From contig CAYFKJ010000005.1 in assembly GCA_964343605.1 (NCBI GenBank), forward strand, positions 186,001 to 250,000: a stretch of DNA of 64,000 bases. Direction: 5' to 3'. Made by a program: the position numbers and the translations under genes. Positions 25,798-33,858 of the stretch are shown here, piece by piece. How positions within the stretch are numbered: the first letter of the stretch is position 1; each line of letters starts with the position of its first letter. The stretch is from CAYFKJ01 sp964343605. GTDB taxonomy: Bacteria; Pseudomonadota; Alphaproteobacteria; UBA2966. Below the pieces are notes generated by a model. That model saw nothing but the letters and a program-made list of their open reading frames with translations. It did no database searches and had not been told where the DNA came from.

Positions 25798-27918
25798 ATG
25801 GGATCCCTACGTATTCGCACGCTAGGACTGATTTTGGTTGCCGCCCTGGTTATGACGGGGGCGGCATTTGTCGTCGGCGCCGCGCTGATCGAGCAGGAGG
25901 TTGAAGTCGTCGACCAGTCCTGGCGGCAGTACCAGGATGAATCGTCGGTCAAGGCCCGCGCCGTCGATGCGCTCGTCACCAATCTCGGCTACGGCGGTAT
26001 GATCCACCAGTTCAAGAATTACGTCCTGCGCCAGGACAAGCCGCGCATCCGCAAGGTTCTCAACGCTGCCGGCGGCGCTATTTCCGCCCTGCGCCAGTAT
26101 CAATCGGCGGGCGTCAACGCAGCCGAGGAAAAAGCCCTCAGCGACATCGAAGGGGTGATCAACAAGTACACCGCCAACATGGACATGGTGCAGGGTCTGG
26201 CTGAAGGTGGCACGGCCGCACGCGGCATCGACAAGAAGGTCAAGATCAGCGACAAACCGGCGCTTGAGGGCATTACCTTACTGGCATCCCAGGTTTCGGC
26301 TCAGCGAAAATTCGACAGGGAGAAGGATACCAAGACCGAAATCCTCTCCCGTCTGCGCGCCGCTATGGGTTACGGCGGCATGATTCATCAGTTCAAGAAC
26401 TATGTGCTGCGCCAGGACGAGAAGCGTATCGCCAAGGTGAAGAAGGCGGCCGCCGCCGCGCGTCAGGCCATCGTCGATTATCGCAAGCTCGGCGCCAACG
26501 GCGCCGAGGATCAGGCGCTCGGTGCGATCGGCGGCGTGATCGACAATTACGCCAGGAACGTCGACGTCGCCGCGACCATGGCCCGGGCCGGAAATACGCC
26601 CGAGCAGATCGACAAGAAGGTCAAGATCAGCGACAAGCCCGCCCTGCAAGGTTTGCAGAACCTGGTCTTCCAGATCTCCCAGCAGGGCGTCGCCCAGCGG
26701 GCGGAACTTACCGGCAATCTCAAGCATGCCGAAAGCCTGTCGCTGGTCATCATGGCTGTGGCGGTGGTGTCTTCGTTGCTGCTTATCGCCTTTTCGGTGT
26801 GGGTCGTGCTGTTCAAGGTCGTGCGTCCCGTGGACGCCATGATCGGTACCATGAACCAGCTGGCCGAAGGCGATACCGACATCCGTCTGCCGCAGACCGA
26901 AGACGGCAACGAAATCGGCGAGATGGCCCGGGCGGTTCAGGTTTTCCGCGACAACGCGGTGGAGCGCGAGCGATTGGAGGCCGAGGAAGAAAAAGCGGCG
27001 CGCGAACGCAGCACCCGGGAGGAAAGCGAACGCAAGCGCGAACACGAGGAAAATGCCGCGCGCCAGGCTCACCAGGAGCGGGTGGACGGTCTGACGGCTG
27101 AATTCGGCGCCACCGTCGAGGAGATCCTCGGGGTCGTCGCCGCCAGTTCCAGCGAGGTCGAATCTTCGGCCCAGTCCATGTCGGAAATCGCCAAGCAAAC
27201 GCAGGATGAGAGCGTCAACGTAGCGTCCGCCGCCGAACAGGCGACGGTAAGCGTGCAAACGGTGGCAAGCGCCGCCGAGGAGCTGACATCGTCGATCAGC
27301 GAAATCAGTCGACAGGTAACCCATTCGGCAGAGATATCCGGCAGGGCCGTGGCGGCGGCGGACGGCACCAACCAGACCATCCGCGAATTGGCGGAAGGCG
27401 CCCAGCGTATCGGCGAGGTGGTGGATCTGATCAACGATATCGCCAACCAGACAAACCTGTTGGCGCTGAACGCAACGATCGAGGCGGCCCGAGCCGGCGA
27501 GGCCGGCAAGGGTTTTGCCGTGGTGGCGTCGGAGGTCAAGAATCTGGCCGCGCAGACCGCCCAGGCCACCGAGGACATCAGTGCCCAGATCGGATCCATC
27601 CAGAACACTACGCAGGATGCCGTCGGCGCCATCGAGGGCATCGGTGCGACGATCACCGAGATGAACGAAATCGCCACCACCATCGCCTCGGCGGTCGAGG
27701 AACAGGGTGCCGCGACCAACGAAATCAGCCGTAACGTTCAGGAGGCGGCGACGGGTACCGAGAACGTCTCCGCCAGCATCGTCACGGTTCGCAGCGGATC
27801 GGAACGCACCGGAGACGCCTCAGGTAACGTGCTCAACGCCTCGCGTGAACTGGCCGAGCGATTCCAGGGATTGCGCGGAGAAGTCGAGGCGTTTCTCGAC
27901 AAGATCAAGGCAGCTTAG
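25798..27918 (+). CDS. Methyl-accepting chemotaxis protein with duplicated sensor module
   Basis: 706-aa inner-membrane chemoreceptor. Membrane segment 1 is about residues 7-30, and the periplasmic sensor spans about 31-312. It contains two copies of a module beginning GYGGMIHQFKNYVLR, at residues 64 and 191, each with IDKKVKISDKPAL 80 residues later, a period of exactly 127. Membrane segment 2 is about 314-341, then HAMP (342-395), a charged coiled coil, and the MCP signalling domain with the tip INDIANQTNLLALNATIEAA. ATG 25798 has a strong GAGGAGG. The ligand is unknown; the sensor is not one of the four-helix, Cache or NIT types I can recognise. Confidence 0.88.
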   Translation: MGSLRIRTLGLILVAALVMTGAAFVVGAALIEQEVEVVDQSWRQYQDESSVKARAVDALVTNLGYGGMIHQFKNYVLRQDKPRIRKVLNAAGGAISALRQYQSAGVNAAEEKALSDIEGVINKYTANMDMVQGLAEGGTAARGIDKKVKISDKPALEGITLLASQVSAQRKFDREKDTKTEILSRLRAAMGYGGMIHQFKNYVLRQDEKRIAKVKKAAAAARQAIVDYRKLGANGAEDQALGAIGGVIDNYARNVDVAATMARAGNTPEQIDKKVKISDKPALQGLQNLVFQISQQGVAQRAELTGNLKHAESLSLVIMAVAVVSSLLLIAFSVWVVLFKVVRPVDAMIGTMNQLAEGDTDIRLPQTEDGNEIGEMARAVQVFRDNAVERERLEAEEEKAARERSTREESERKREHEENAARQAHQERVDGLTAEFGATVEEILGVVAASSSEVESSAQSMSEIAKQTQDESVNVASAAEQATVSVQTVASAAEELTSSISEISRQVTHSAEISGRAVAAADGTNQTIRELAEGAQRIGEVVDLINDIANQTNLLALNATIEAARAGEAGKGFAVVASEVKNLAAQTAQATEDISAQIGSIQNTTQDAVGAIEGIGATITEMNEIATTIASAVEEQGAATNEISRNVQEAATGTENVSASIVTVRSGSERTGDASGNVLNASRELAERFQGLRGEVEAFLDKIKAA
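25987..26655 (+). repeat. Internal tandem duplication in the chemoreceptor sensor
   Basis: Two units, 381 bp apart, beginning at 25987 and 26368 within the chemoreceptor gene. Protein identity is high at the start (GYGGMIHQFKNYVLRQD) and at the end (IDKKVKISDKPAL), with no gap between these anchors in either copy. The DNA of the copies differs at many third positions, so the duplication is not recent. Confidence 0.85.
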
Positions 27919-27955
27919 ATCCACCCGCGCTCCGGCACGGGCTCCGCCAGCGAGG

Positions 27956-27993
27956 GCCGCGGACCGATTTCCATCGGTGCCGCGGCTTTTGTT
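27956..27993 (+). terminator. Intrinsic terminator after first chemoreceptor
   Basis: Stem GCCGCGG-ACCGAT (27956-27968) pairs with ATCGGT-(G)-CCGCGGC (27973-27986), with one bulged G and a 4-nt loop, followed by TTTTGTT. It lies 38 bp after the stop codon, so the two chemoreceptor genes are transcribed separately. Confidence 0.85.
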
Positions 27994-28120
27994 GATCGGG
28001 GGTAAGTTGTTGATGTTGTTGTGATTTGGTCGCGACACTACGACGCATGGGAAATCCACATGTGACGTGCTCATATACCGGCTGGTGGGGCGGCGATACT
28101 CGTCGACACGGAGTCATTTA

Positions 28121-30220
28121 GTGAAAAATATCAAAATTAAGTACCGCATTTTGCTTGTGGCATTTGTGGCAATTCTTGGCATGGTCGTACTCGGGACGAT
28201 GATGCTGAACGAAAGGCGCCAGACTGCCGGTCAGATGGCGTTGATTTCCGAACTCGGCGCCCTGGCGCCGGTGGTCAGCGGCGTGGTGCATGAACTGCAG
28301 AAGGAACGCGGCATGTCGGCCGGCCACATCGGCAGCAAGGGCAAGGCCTTTGCCACCGAATTGCCGGCCCAGCGGCGGGAGACGGATGGCAAGCACGATG
28401 CCCTGAAGGCCGCCCTCGGGTCCTTCGATTCGGCCAAGTTCGGCGGCAAACTAAAAGCCAAGGTCGGCGAGGCCACGACGGCGCTCGGAAAACTCGACAA
28501 CACCCGCGACGGTGTTTCGGGCCTCAAACTGACGGTCGGTCAGATGGCGGGCTACTACACCGGCACCATCGCCAAGCTGCTGAAGATCGTCGAGGAAATG
28601 GCGGTCATCAGTTCGGATGCCGAAGTGACACGCGCCATCGCCGCTTATACCAATTTCCTGCAAGGCAAGGAGCGTGCGGGCATCGAACGCGCAATGGGCT
28701 CCAACGGCTTCTCCAAGGGTGAATTCGCTCCCGGCGTTTACGTGAAATTCGTACAATTGATCGCCCTGCAGAAGGCATTCTTTGGCAGCTTCGAACAGTA
28801 CGCCACGCCGGCGCAGATCGACTTCCGCCACGACACGGTCAAGGGGCAGGCGGTCGACGAGGTCGCCCGTATGCGTCAGATCGCCATCAAAAGCCAGGCC
28901 AGCAAGGATACCGGCGGTATCAAGGGCACCTACTGGTTCGGCACGATCACCAAGAAGATCAACTTGATGAAAACCGTCGAGGATCGCGTTGCCGGCGATT
29001 TGATGGCCCTGACGGCGCAAATCCAGAGCGACGCCAATTCGACGTTTGCGGTGCTGGCGGCCGGTCTTGCGCTACTGTTCGTGATCCTGCTCGGTCTGGC
29101 AATTCTGATTATCCGGGGCGTGGTCGGACCGTTGCAGAACATGACCGAGGTCATGGGCAAGCTGGCCGAGGGCGACCATACGGTTGACGTCCCGGCCCAG
29201 GATCAGCACGACGAAATCGGCGAGATGGCGCGTGCGGTCCAGGTCTTCAAGGACGATTCCATCGAGAAGGCGCGTCTTGTCATCGAAGAACAGGAAGCCC
29301 GCAAGGAGCGCCAGCGCCAGCGCGAGGAACAGCGCAAGCACGAGGAAGAGGAACAGGCGGAGCGCACGGCCAGGCACGAGCGCGTCGACGCCCTGACCGG
29401 CGGCTTCGGCACCTCGGTCGAGGACGTCCTCACCGTCGTCTCCGAACAATCGGCGGAAATGCAGATGACCGCCCAGTTCATGTCTGAAACGGCCCAGGAG
29501 ACGCTCAACGAAAGCGTCACCGTGGCCTCGGCGGCTGAGCAAGCGACTGCCAGCGTGCAGACGGTTGCCGCAGCAGCCGAGGAACTTGCTGCTTCCATCG
29601 GTGAGATCAGCCGTCAGGTGACGCAATCGACGGAAATTTCGGGCAAGGCAGTCGAGGTGGCCGACGGCACCAACAAGACGATCCGCGAACTGGCCGACGG
29701 CGCCCAACGCATCGGCGAAGTCGTCAGCCTGATCAATGACATTGCGGAACAGACCAACCTGCTGGCCCTGAACGCCACCATCGAGGCGGCCCGGGCCGGC
29801 GAGGCCGGCAAGGGTTTCGCTGTCGTCGCTTCCGAGGTTAAGAACCTGGCGGCCCAGACGGCCCAGGCGACCGAGGACATCAGCGGCCAGATTCACGCCA
29901 TCCAGGGCGCCACCAACGATGCCGTGAAGGCCATAGAAGGGATCAGCTCGACGATTGCCGAAATGAACGAAATCTCGACCAACATCGCTTCGGCGGTGGA
30001 GGAACAGGGTGCGGCCACCAACGAGATTAGCCGCAGCGTTCAGGAGGCCGCGACCGGTACCCAAGGCGTATCTAAGAGCATCGTGACGGTCCGGACCGCC
30101 TCGGAAAAGACCGGCGACGCCTCGGGCGACGTGCTGAGCGCGTCACGCGAGCTGGCCAAACGCTTCGACACCCTGCAAACCGAAGTCGTGGAGTTCCTGG
30201 AGAACATCAAAGCGGCCTAG
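28121..30220 (+). CDS. Methyl-accepting chemotaxis protein with NIT sensor domain
   Basis: 699-aa chemoreceptor. Segment 1 is about residues 7-27. The periplasmic part (28-305) is a NIT-type helical domain, marked by the motif ELQKERGMSAGHIGSKG at about 58-74; NIT domains in characterised proteins bind nitrate or nitrite. Segment 2 is about 308-332, then HAMP and an MCP signalling domain almost the same as that of the upstream receptor (INDIAEQTNLLALNATIEAA). The start is GTG 28121, with CGGAG 7 nt upstream; a GTG at 28067 would add 18 residues with no ribosome site. It has its own terminator. Confidence 0.88.
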   Translation: MKNIKIKYRILLVAFVAILGMVVLGTMMLNERRQTAGQMALISELGALAPVVSGVVHELQKERGMSAGHIGSKGKAFATELPAQRRETDGKHDALKAALGSFDSAKFGGKLKAKVGEATTALGKLDNTRDGVSGLKLTVGQMAGYYTGTIAKLLKIVEEMAVISSDAEVTRAIAAYTNFLQGKERAGIERAMGSNGFSKGEFAPGVYVKFVQLIALQKAFFGSFEQYATPAQIDFRHDTVKGQAVDEVARMRQIAIKSQASKDTGGIKGTYWFGTITKKINLMKTVEDRVAGDLMALTAQIQSDANSTFAVLAAGLALLFVILLGLAILIIRGVVGPLQNMTEVMGKLAEGDHTVDVPAQDQHDEIGEMARAVQVFKDDSIEKARLVIEEQEARKERQRQREEQRKHEEEEQAERTARHERVDALTGGFGTSVEDVLTVVSEQSAEMQMTAQFMSETAQETLNESVTVASAAEQATASVQTVAAAAEELAASIGEISRQVTQSTEISGKAVEVADGTNKTIRELADGAQRIGEVVSLINDIAEQTNLLALNATIEAARAGEAGKGFAVVASEVKNLAAQTAQATEDISGQIHAIQGATNDAVKAIEGISSTIAEMNEISTNIASAVEEQGAATNEISRSVQEAATGTQGVSKSIVTVRTASEKTGDASGDVLSASRELAKRFDTLQTEVVEFLENIKAA

Positions 30221-30245
30221 CGACCGGGCCGATATGAAGCGAATG

Positions 30246-30274
30246 CGGGGTTCGGCGCTGCCGGACCCCGTTTT
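30246..30274 (+). terminator. Intrinsic terminator after second chemoreceptor
   Basis: 11-bp stem CGGGGTTCGGC (30246-30256) / GCCGGACCCCG (30260-30270), with one G-T pair and a 3-nt loop, followed by TTTT. It lies just before the convergent yqaA-type gene. Confidence 0.85.
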
Positions 30275-30277
30275 CCC

Positions 30278-30859
30278 TTAAACGACGTATTTCAATAAAA
30301 CAAAGCTGCCGATCAGCAGCACGGTAAAGATCGTCGCCAGCAGACCGAGGTAACGTTCGATAAAGGCCCGGATGGGTTCGCCGAAATACCAAAGCGTCGC
30401 CGCGACGGCGAAAAACCTGAGCCCCCGCGAGACGACGGAGCCGCCGATGAAACTCGTCAGGTCCAGCGCCGTCACGCCGCTGGCAATGGTGAAGACCTTG
30501 TAGGGCAGCGGCGTCAGTCCGGCGGCGAAGACGATCATCAATCCGAATTCGTTATACCACTGCTGGAAGATCTCGAACTTGGACGCATAGCCGTAAAGGT
30601 CCAGGATGACGCGACCGACGGTTTCATAAAGAAAAAAGCCGATACCGTAACCGGCCAGTCCGCCGGCGACCGACGCCACGGTGCAAACGGTGGCGATAGT
30701 GAACCAGCGGTCGCGCGCCGCCAGCACCATGGGGATGATGATGACGTCGGGTGGAATGGGAAAGACGGAACTTTCCGCGAAGGCGATCAAGGCCAAAGCC
30801 GCCAGGGCATGCGGGTGGGCGGCAAGGCCCATGGTCCAGTCGTAAAGGCGTCGCAGCAC
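30278..30859 (-). CDS. YqaA/DedA family membrane protein
   Basis: 193-aa inner-membrane protein of the SNARE-associated (DedA/VTT) superfamily, YqaA subgroup. It has four to five hydrophobic segments, the re-entrant loop FAESSVFPIPPDVIIIPM at about residues 27-44, and the second conserved loop GLTPLPYKVFTIASG near 114-128. Relatives act as lipid scramblases or flippases or support membrane homeostasis; the exact substrate is not known. It is single, and convergent with the chemoreceptor gene. Confidence 0.85.
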   Translation of the reverse strand: MLRRLYDWTMGLAAHPHALAALALIAFAESSVFPIPPDVIIIPMVLAARDRWFTIATVCTVASVAGGLAGYGIGFFLYETVGRVILDLYGYASKFEIFQQWYNEFGLMIVFAAGLTPLPYKVFTIASGVTALDLTSFIGGSVVSRGLRFFAVAATLWYFGEPIRAFIERYLGLLATIFTVLLIGSFVLLKYVV

Positions 30860-31011
30860 CGGAAGCTTCCTGAAAACGATGATCGGTGATGGAAAGGCGT
30901 GGCCGGGTCATAGCAGGCGGCAGGGGCTTTATCAACAAGGTTCAAATCCGCCGGCCCGCCTGCGTACAAATGGTTGACCGAGCCAACTGCATGACTATGA
31001 TCCCCAGCCGT

Positions 31012-31098
31012 GCCCCCGTGGCGGAACTGGTAGACGCGCGGGATTCAAAATCCCGTTCTCGCAAGGGAGTGTCCGTTCGATTCGGACCGGGGGCACCA
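31012..31098 (+). tRNA. tRNA-Leu (anticodon CAA)
   Basis: 87-nt cloverleaf with encoded CCA. Acceptor stem GCCCCCG (31012-31018) pairs with CGGGGGC (31088-31094), followed by discriminator A and CCA. The anticodon stem CGGGA/TCCCG encloses the loop TTCAAAA with anticodon CAA. The T arm is GTCCG-TTCGATT-CGGAC. The long variable arm (TCTCGCAAGGGAG) is typical of class II tRNA-Leu. It decodes UUG. Confidence 0.97.
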
Positions 31099-31241
31099 AT
31101 CCCGCCATGCAGCTATCCGATCCCCGCCAGTGTTGCGTGAAGAAAGATGATTTTTGCGCAATCGGGATGGAATGACGTGTAAACTGAAATGTGGCTGGCG
31201 GATGCTCAATTCCGTGTCGGCCGAATGGGGGAAATTAAAGG

Positions 31242-31272
31242 GGCCGGCGCCGGCCAACTTTACATGTTGGCC
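31242..31272 (+). promoter_or_regulatory. Palindrome and hairpin in leader of unknown gene
   Basis: A perfect 14-bp palindrome GGCCGGCGCCGGCC (31242-31255) overlaps a hairpin GGCCAAC (31252-31258) / GTTGGCC (31266-31272) with a 7-nt loop. The hairpin ends 21 nt before ATG 31294 and the two structures exclude each other, so they could switch. No regulator is known. Confidence 0.45.
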
Positions 31273-31293
31273 TAGTTGGGGTGTGTTCACGTT

Positions 31294-32265
31294 ATGACGG
31301 ACTTGGCCGACATTCAGGATGTCGATCGCGATTCCATCTATATTCTGCCTCTCAGCATCATTCCGTTGCAGGCGGAGGGGTTGCGGCGCCTCCGCATGGT
31401 CAAGAACGACGATCTCGAAAGCGTCGTCGAGGTTTACGGCGGCAAGGGCGGCAGCGGCCAGATCCCAATGGGGGCTCTGGAGCAAAATTTCCCGGATATC
31501 AAATTCGCCGACACGCGAATCCTGAGAAAACTTTCCGAACTCACGAGCTACGACGTCTTTTCCCTGCGCGTTCACCTGCGAAATCTGGGTATCGAGGTCA
31601 ACGACGACGAAAACCTCAAGCTTTCGGGCTCGAAACAGACCGAATTGCGCGATTACATGACCGCCTTCACCCAGCGGCTGATCCTTGAGGTTTTCGGCAA
31701 GGACGATGCCGAAATCAAGGATTTCAACGACGTCCTGGAACTCTATAAGAATCCCGACCGGGAATTGGCCCGCGCCAAGCTCAATGTCCTGGCCGAGAGC
31801 CTGGGCGTGCCGGTCGCCCAGGTGCCGGGCTTCCTGGAGGATTACGGCGACATCTATCTATCCATCGCCTACTACAAGGAATGCCTCGATTCGGTGGCCG
31901 AATCCATCGAGAGTTTCCAGATCTCCCTCGGCGATATCCGCCGCCATCTGCACCTGCAGCAGGACCGCAGCCTGATGTCGATCTGCAGCCGGCTGGAGCG
32001 CAAGGTCGACAGGCTGAGCGAGGCCGCCACCGAAAGGTTCCAGATCTTCGAGACCTACACCGACCGGATGTGGGAGGACATCAACCCGGACCGCTTTCAG
32101 GGCTTCAAGGACATCGTGATCGACAATCACACCGCCATGGGGGCCATTCTTTGCACCCTTTCGGTCAAGATGGGCGCCTGGCTAAAGAAATTTCCCTCAC
32201 CCACCACGGGAGGCATCTTTAACCGCGCGGAATTCATTCGCGTCGCGATGCAACGCGGCTTTTAG
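31294..32265 (+). CDS. Hypothetical protein, 323 aa, helical
   Basis: No family is recognised. The protein is soluble by sequence, with no signal peptide or membrane segment, acidic in the middle and mostly helical. The N-terminal part (MTDLADIQDVDRDSIYILPL, then LRMVKNDDLESVVEVYGGKGG) looks like a compact alpha/beta region. Residues about 80-130 hold a SELTSYDVFSLRVHLRNLGI stretch, and about 190-260 hold long helices (YYKECLDSVAESIESFQISL; RLERKVDRLSEAATERFQIF) that could be a coiled coil. ATG 31294 is preferred over an upstream GTG. It is followed 13 bp later by the ArsC-like gene, and lies downstream of tRNA-Leu, a frequent integration point, though codon use looks like its neighbours. Confidence 0.75.
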   Translation: MTDLADIQDVDRDSIYILPLSIIPLQAEGLRRLRMVKNDDLESVVEVYGGKGGSGQIPMGALEQNFPDIKFADTRILRKLSELTSYDVFSLRVHLRNLGIEVNDDENLKLSGSKQTELRDYMTAFTQRLILEVFGKDDAEIKDFNDVLELYKNPDRELARAKLNVLAESLGVPVAQVPGFLEDYGDIYLSIAYYKECLDSVAESIESFQISLGDIRRHLHLQQDRSLMSICSRLERKVDRLSEAATERFQIFETYTDRMWEDINPDRFQGFKDIVIDNHTAMGAILCTLSVKMGAWLKKFPSPTTGGIFNRAEFIRVAMQRGF

Positions 32266-32278
32266 GAAAAGTGCTTAC

Positions 32279-32626
32279 ATGACAACGCTGTTTGGCATCA
32301 GATCCTGTGATACCTGCCGCAAGGCCTTGAAATGGCTGGATGAACAGGGTGTCAGCCATCGCTTTCACGATCTCCGGACGGACGGTTTGGCCATGCCGAT
32401 GCTCGACCAATGGATTGCGGCCCTGGGCTGGGAAGCGTTGCTCAACCGCCGTTCGACGACCTGGCGCGGGTTGGACGACGCCGACAAGGCCGGCATCGAC
32501 GAAGCGTCCGCCCGGGAATTGATGTTGGCGAATCCAACGCTTATAAAGCGGCCGGTTTTCGCCGTGGAAGGCCAGATTATCGTCGGTTTCGACGACAAAT
32601 CGCGTGCCCGGTTGTCGGCCTCGTAA
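32279..32626 (+). CDS. ArsC-family reductase (YffB/Spx type)
   Basis: 115-aa thioredoxin-fold protein of the ArsC/Spx superfamily, close to E. coli YffB. It has a CxxC pair, Cys10 and Cys13 in RSCDTCRKALKWL, and the conserved NRRSTTWRGL and KRPVFAVEGQIIVGF segments. True arsenate reductases have a single active-site Cys and a RNT motif; the pattern here favours YffB, a glutathione-dependent thiol reductase of unclear substrate. It is probably co-transcribed with the 323-aa gene upstream (13-bp gap). Confidence 0.87.
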   Translation: MTTLFGIRSCDTCRKALKWLDEQGVSHRFHDLRTDGLAMPMLDQWIAALGWEALLNRRSTTWRGLDDADKAGIDEASARELMLANPTLIKRPVFAVEGQIIVGFDDKSRARLSAS

Positions 32627-32726
32627 TTTCCGGGGTGCGAACCCATATTGTTAGGGAACGGGCGGACTCCGGGGGTTCGCCCATGTTCAGGTTTTATGTG
32701 ATCGAGTTTGTGATAAAGTAGAAGCC

Positions 32727-33056
32727 ATGGAAATCTTGAGTGCGCGGTATCATATCGGCGAGGTCGTTCGCCACCGCATCTACCCTTTCCGGGGCGTCAT
32801 ATTCGACGTCGACCCCGAATTCGCCAATACGGAGGAATGGTGGGAGTCGATTCCGGAAGACGTACGTCCGCGCAAGGACCAGCCCTATTACCACCTGTTG
32901 GCCGAGAATGCCGAAACCACCTATGTGGCCTACGTTTCGGAGCAAAATCTGTTGCCGGACGAGACGGGCAAGCCGGTCTCCCACCCCCAGGTGAACGATT
33001 TCTTCACGGGCCACGAAGACGGCCGCTACACTCAGCGCGCCGACCAGGCGAATTAA
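32727..33056 (+). CDS. hspQ: Heat shock protein HspQ
   Basis: 109-aa protein of the YccV/HspQ family, first described as a hemimethylated-DNA-binding protein and later as a specificity factor for the Lon protease. The whole chain fits: ARYHIGEVVRHRIYPFRGVI, then WWESIPEDVRPRKDQPYYHL and TTYVAYVSEQNLL. It has its own promoter space (100 bp) after the ArsC-like gene. A heat-shock promoter was not identified with confidence. Confidence 0.93.
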   Translation: MEILSARYHIGEVVRHRIYPFRGVIFDVDPEFANTEEWWESIPEDVRPRKDQPYYHLLAENAETTYVAYVSEQNLLPDETGKPVSHPQVNDFFTGHEDGRYTQRADQAN

Positions 33057-33071
33057 TATTCCGCAATATTT

Positions 33072-33404
33072 CTAAGGCCCACTGCCGCTCATGCCGTGGT
33101 AGACGTCGCGGTCGATCTGCGCCCAGCAGGCGCCGAAGCCGCCGTCGTCGGTGACCCGCACGACCGACGCCTTGAAGGACCCTCCGTTCGACGGGCCGAT
33201 CGGGCCGATCTGACCCTCGACGTACTCGTTGGCCGTGACGGCGCGCTTGAACTTGGCGATGCGGAAGCCGCTCATGCTCCAGTCCGTGGTGGCATAGGCC
33301 TTGCCCTCGATGGTGAGGGTCAGTTCGGGCGCCGTGGCGCGGTGATGGCGCCGATTGCCGCCGCCGAAAAAGCCGGCTATGCGTTTGAGCACCGTGTTCA
33401 ACAT
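33072..33404 (-). CDS. PilZ-like domain protein
   Basis: 110-aa soluble protein that reads as a small PilZ domain, a c-di-GMP receptor. The arginine cluster NRRHHRA (residues 17-23) corresponds to the RxxxR motif, and DWSMSGFRI (41-49) to the D/NxSxxG motif, separated by the usual 20 or so residues. The rest is beta-rich. The fit is by motif only. An HD-GYP phosphodiesterase gene lies 5 kb away. It follows the DksA/TraR-like gene by 14 bp on the same strand. Confidence 0.65.
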   Translation of the reverse strand: MLNTVLKRIAGFFGGGNRRHHRATAPELTLTIEGKAYATTDWSMSGFRIAKFKRAVTANEYVEGQIGPIGPSNGGSFKASVVRVTDDGGFGACWAQIDRDVYHGMSGSGP

Positions 33405-33418
33405 GATCGCATGGTTTC

Positions 33419-33769
33419 CTAATCACTGCCCGGACTGGCGCAATCGATGCACAATGCGGCGGCGGGATCAAGCTCCAAACGTTTGGCGGCGATCTCCTCG
33501 CCGCAGGTGATGCACCAGCCGTATTCGCCCTCCTCGATGCGCTCCAGCGCCGCCTCGATGCGTTTGAGTTCTGTTTGCCTCCGGCGTTCGGTTTCGTTGG
33601 CCATGGCCTGGACCTGCAACGCATCCATGCGTGAAAGCCGCCCCACCATGGACTGGTCCAGTTCCACGGGCTTGCGGGATTCCGCACTCGATTCGCCGAT
33701 CGCCTCCAGCTCTTCGCGCTGGGCCAAAAGGCGCTTCTTCATGGCTTTCGTACTCGGGGACTTGGTCAT
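33419..33769 (-). CDS. DksA/TraR family zinc-finger regulator
   Basis: 116-aa RNA polymerase-binding regulator. A helical N-terminal part (KKRLLAQREELEAIG) leads to a C4 zinc finger with Cys86/Cys89 (CITC) and Cys107/Cys110 (CIDC). It is shorter than housekeeping DksA, and the coiled-coil tip lacks a clear DxxDxA pair, so it is probably a DksA-like paralogue. ATG 33769 is used; another in-frame ATG at 33742 is possible. The PilZ-like gene is 14 bp downstream, which suggests an operon. Confidence 0.87.
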   Translation of the reverse strand: MTKSPSTKAMKKRLLAQREELEAIGESSAESRKPVELDQSMVGRLSRMDALQVQAMANETERRRQTELKRIEAALERIEEGEYGWCITCGEEIAAKRLELDPAAALCIDCASPGSD

Positions 33770-33858
33770 GTGACGCTGTACTCCCAATGCACATGTCCGT
33801 TCAGCTTACGGCAGGCGGCGCTTGCAGCCAACTGCCCCGGGGTTTCGGCCGGGACGGG

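Noticed and set aside
31012..31300. Genomic island integrated at tRNA-Leu
   Set aside because: No integrase, no repeated tRNA 3' end found nearby and neighbouring genes look native.
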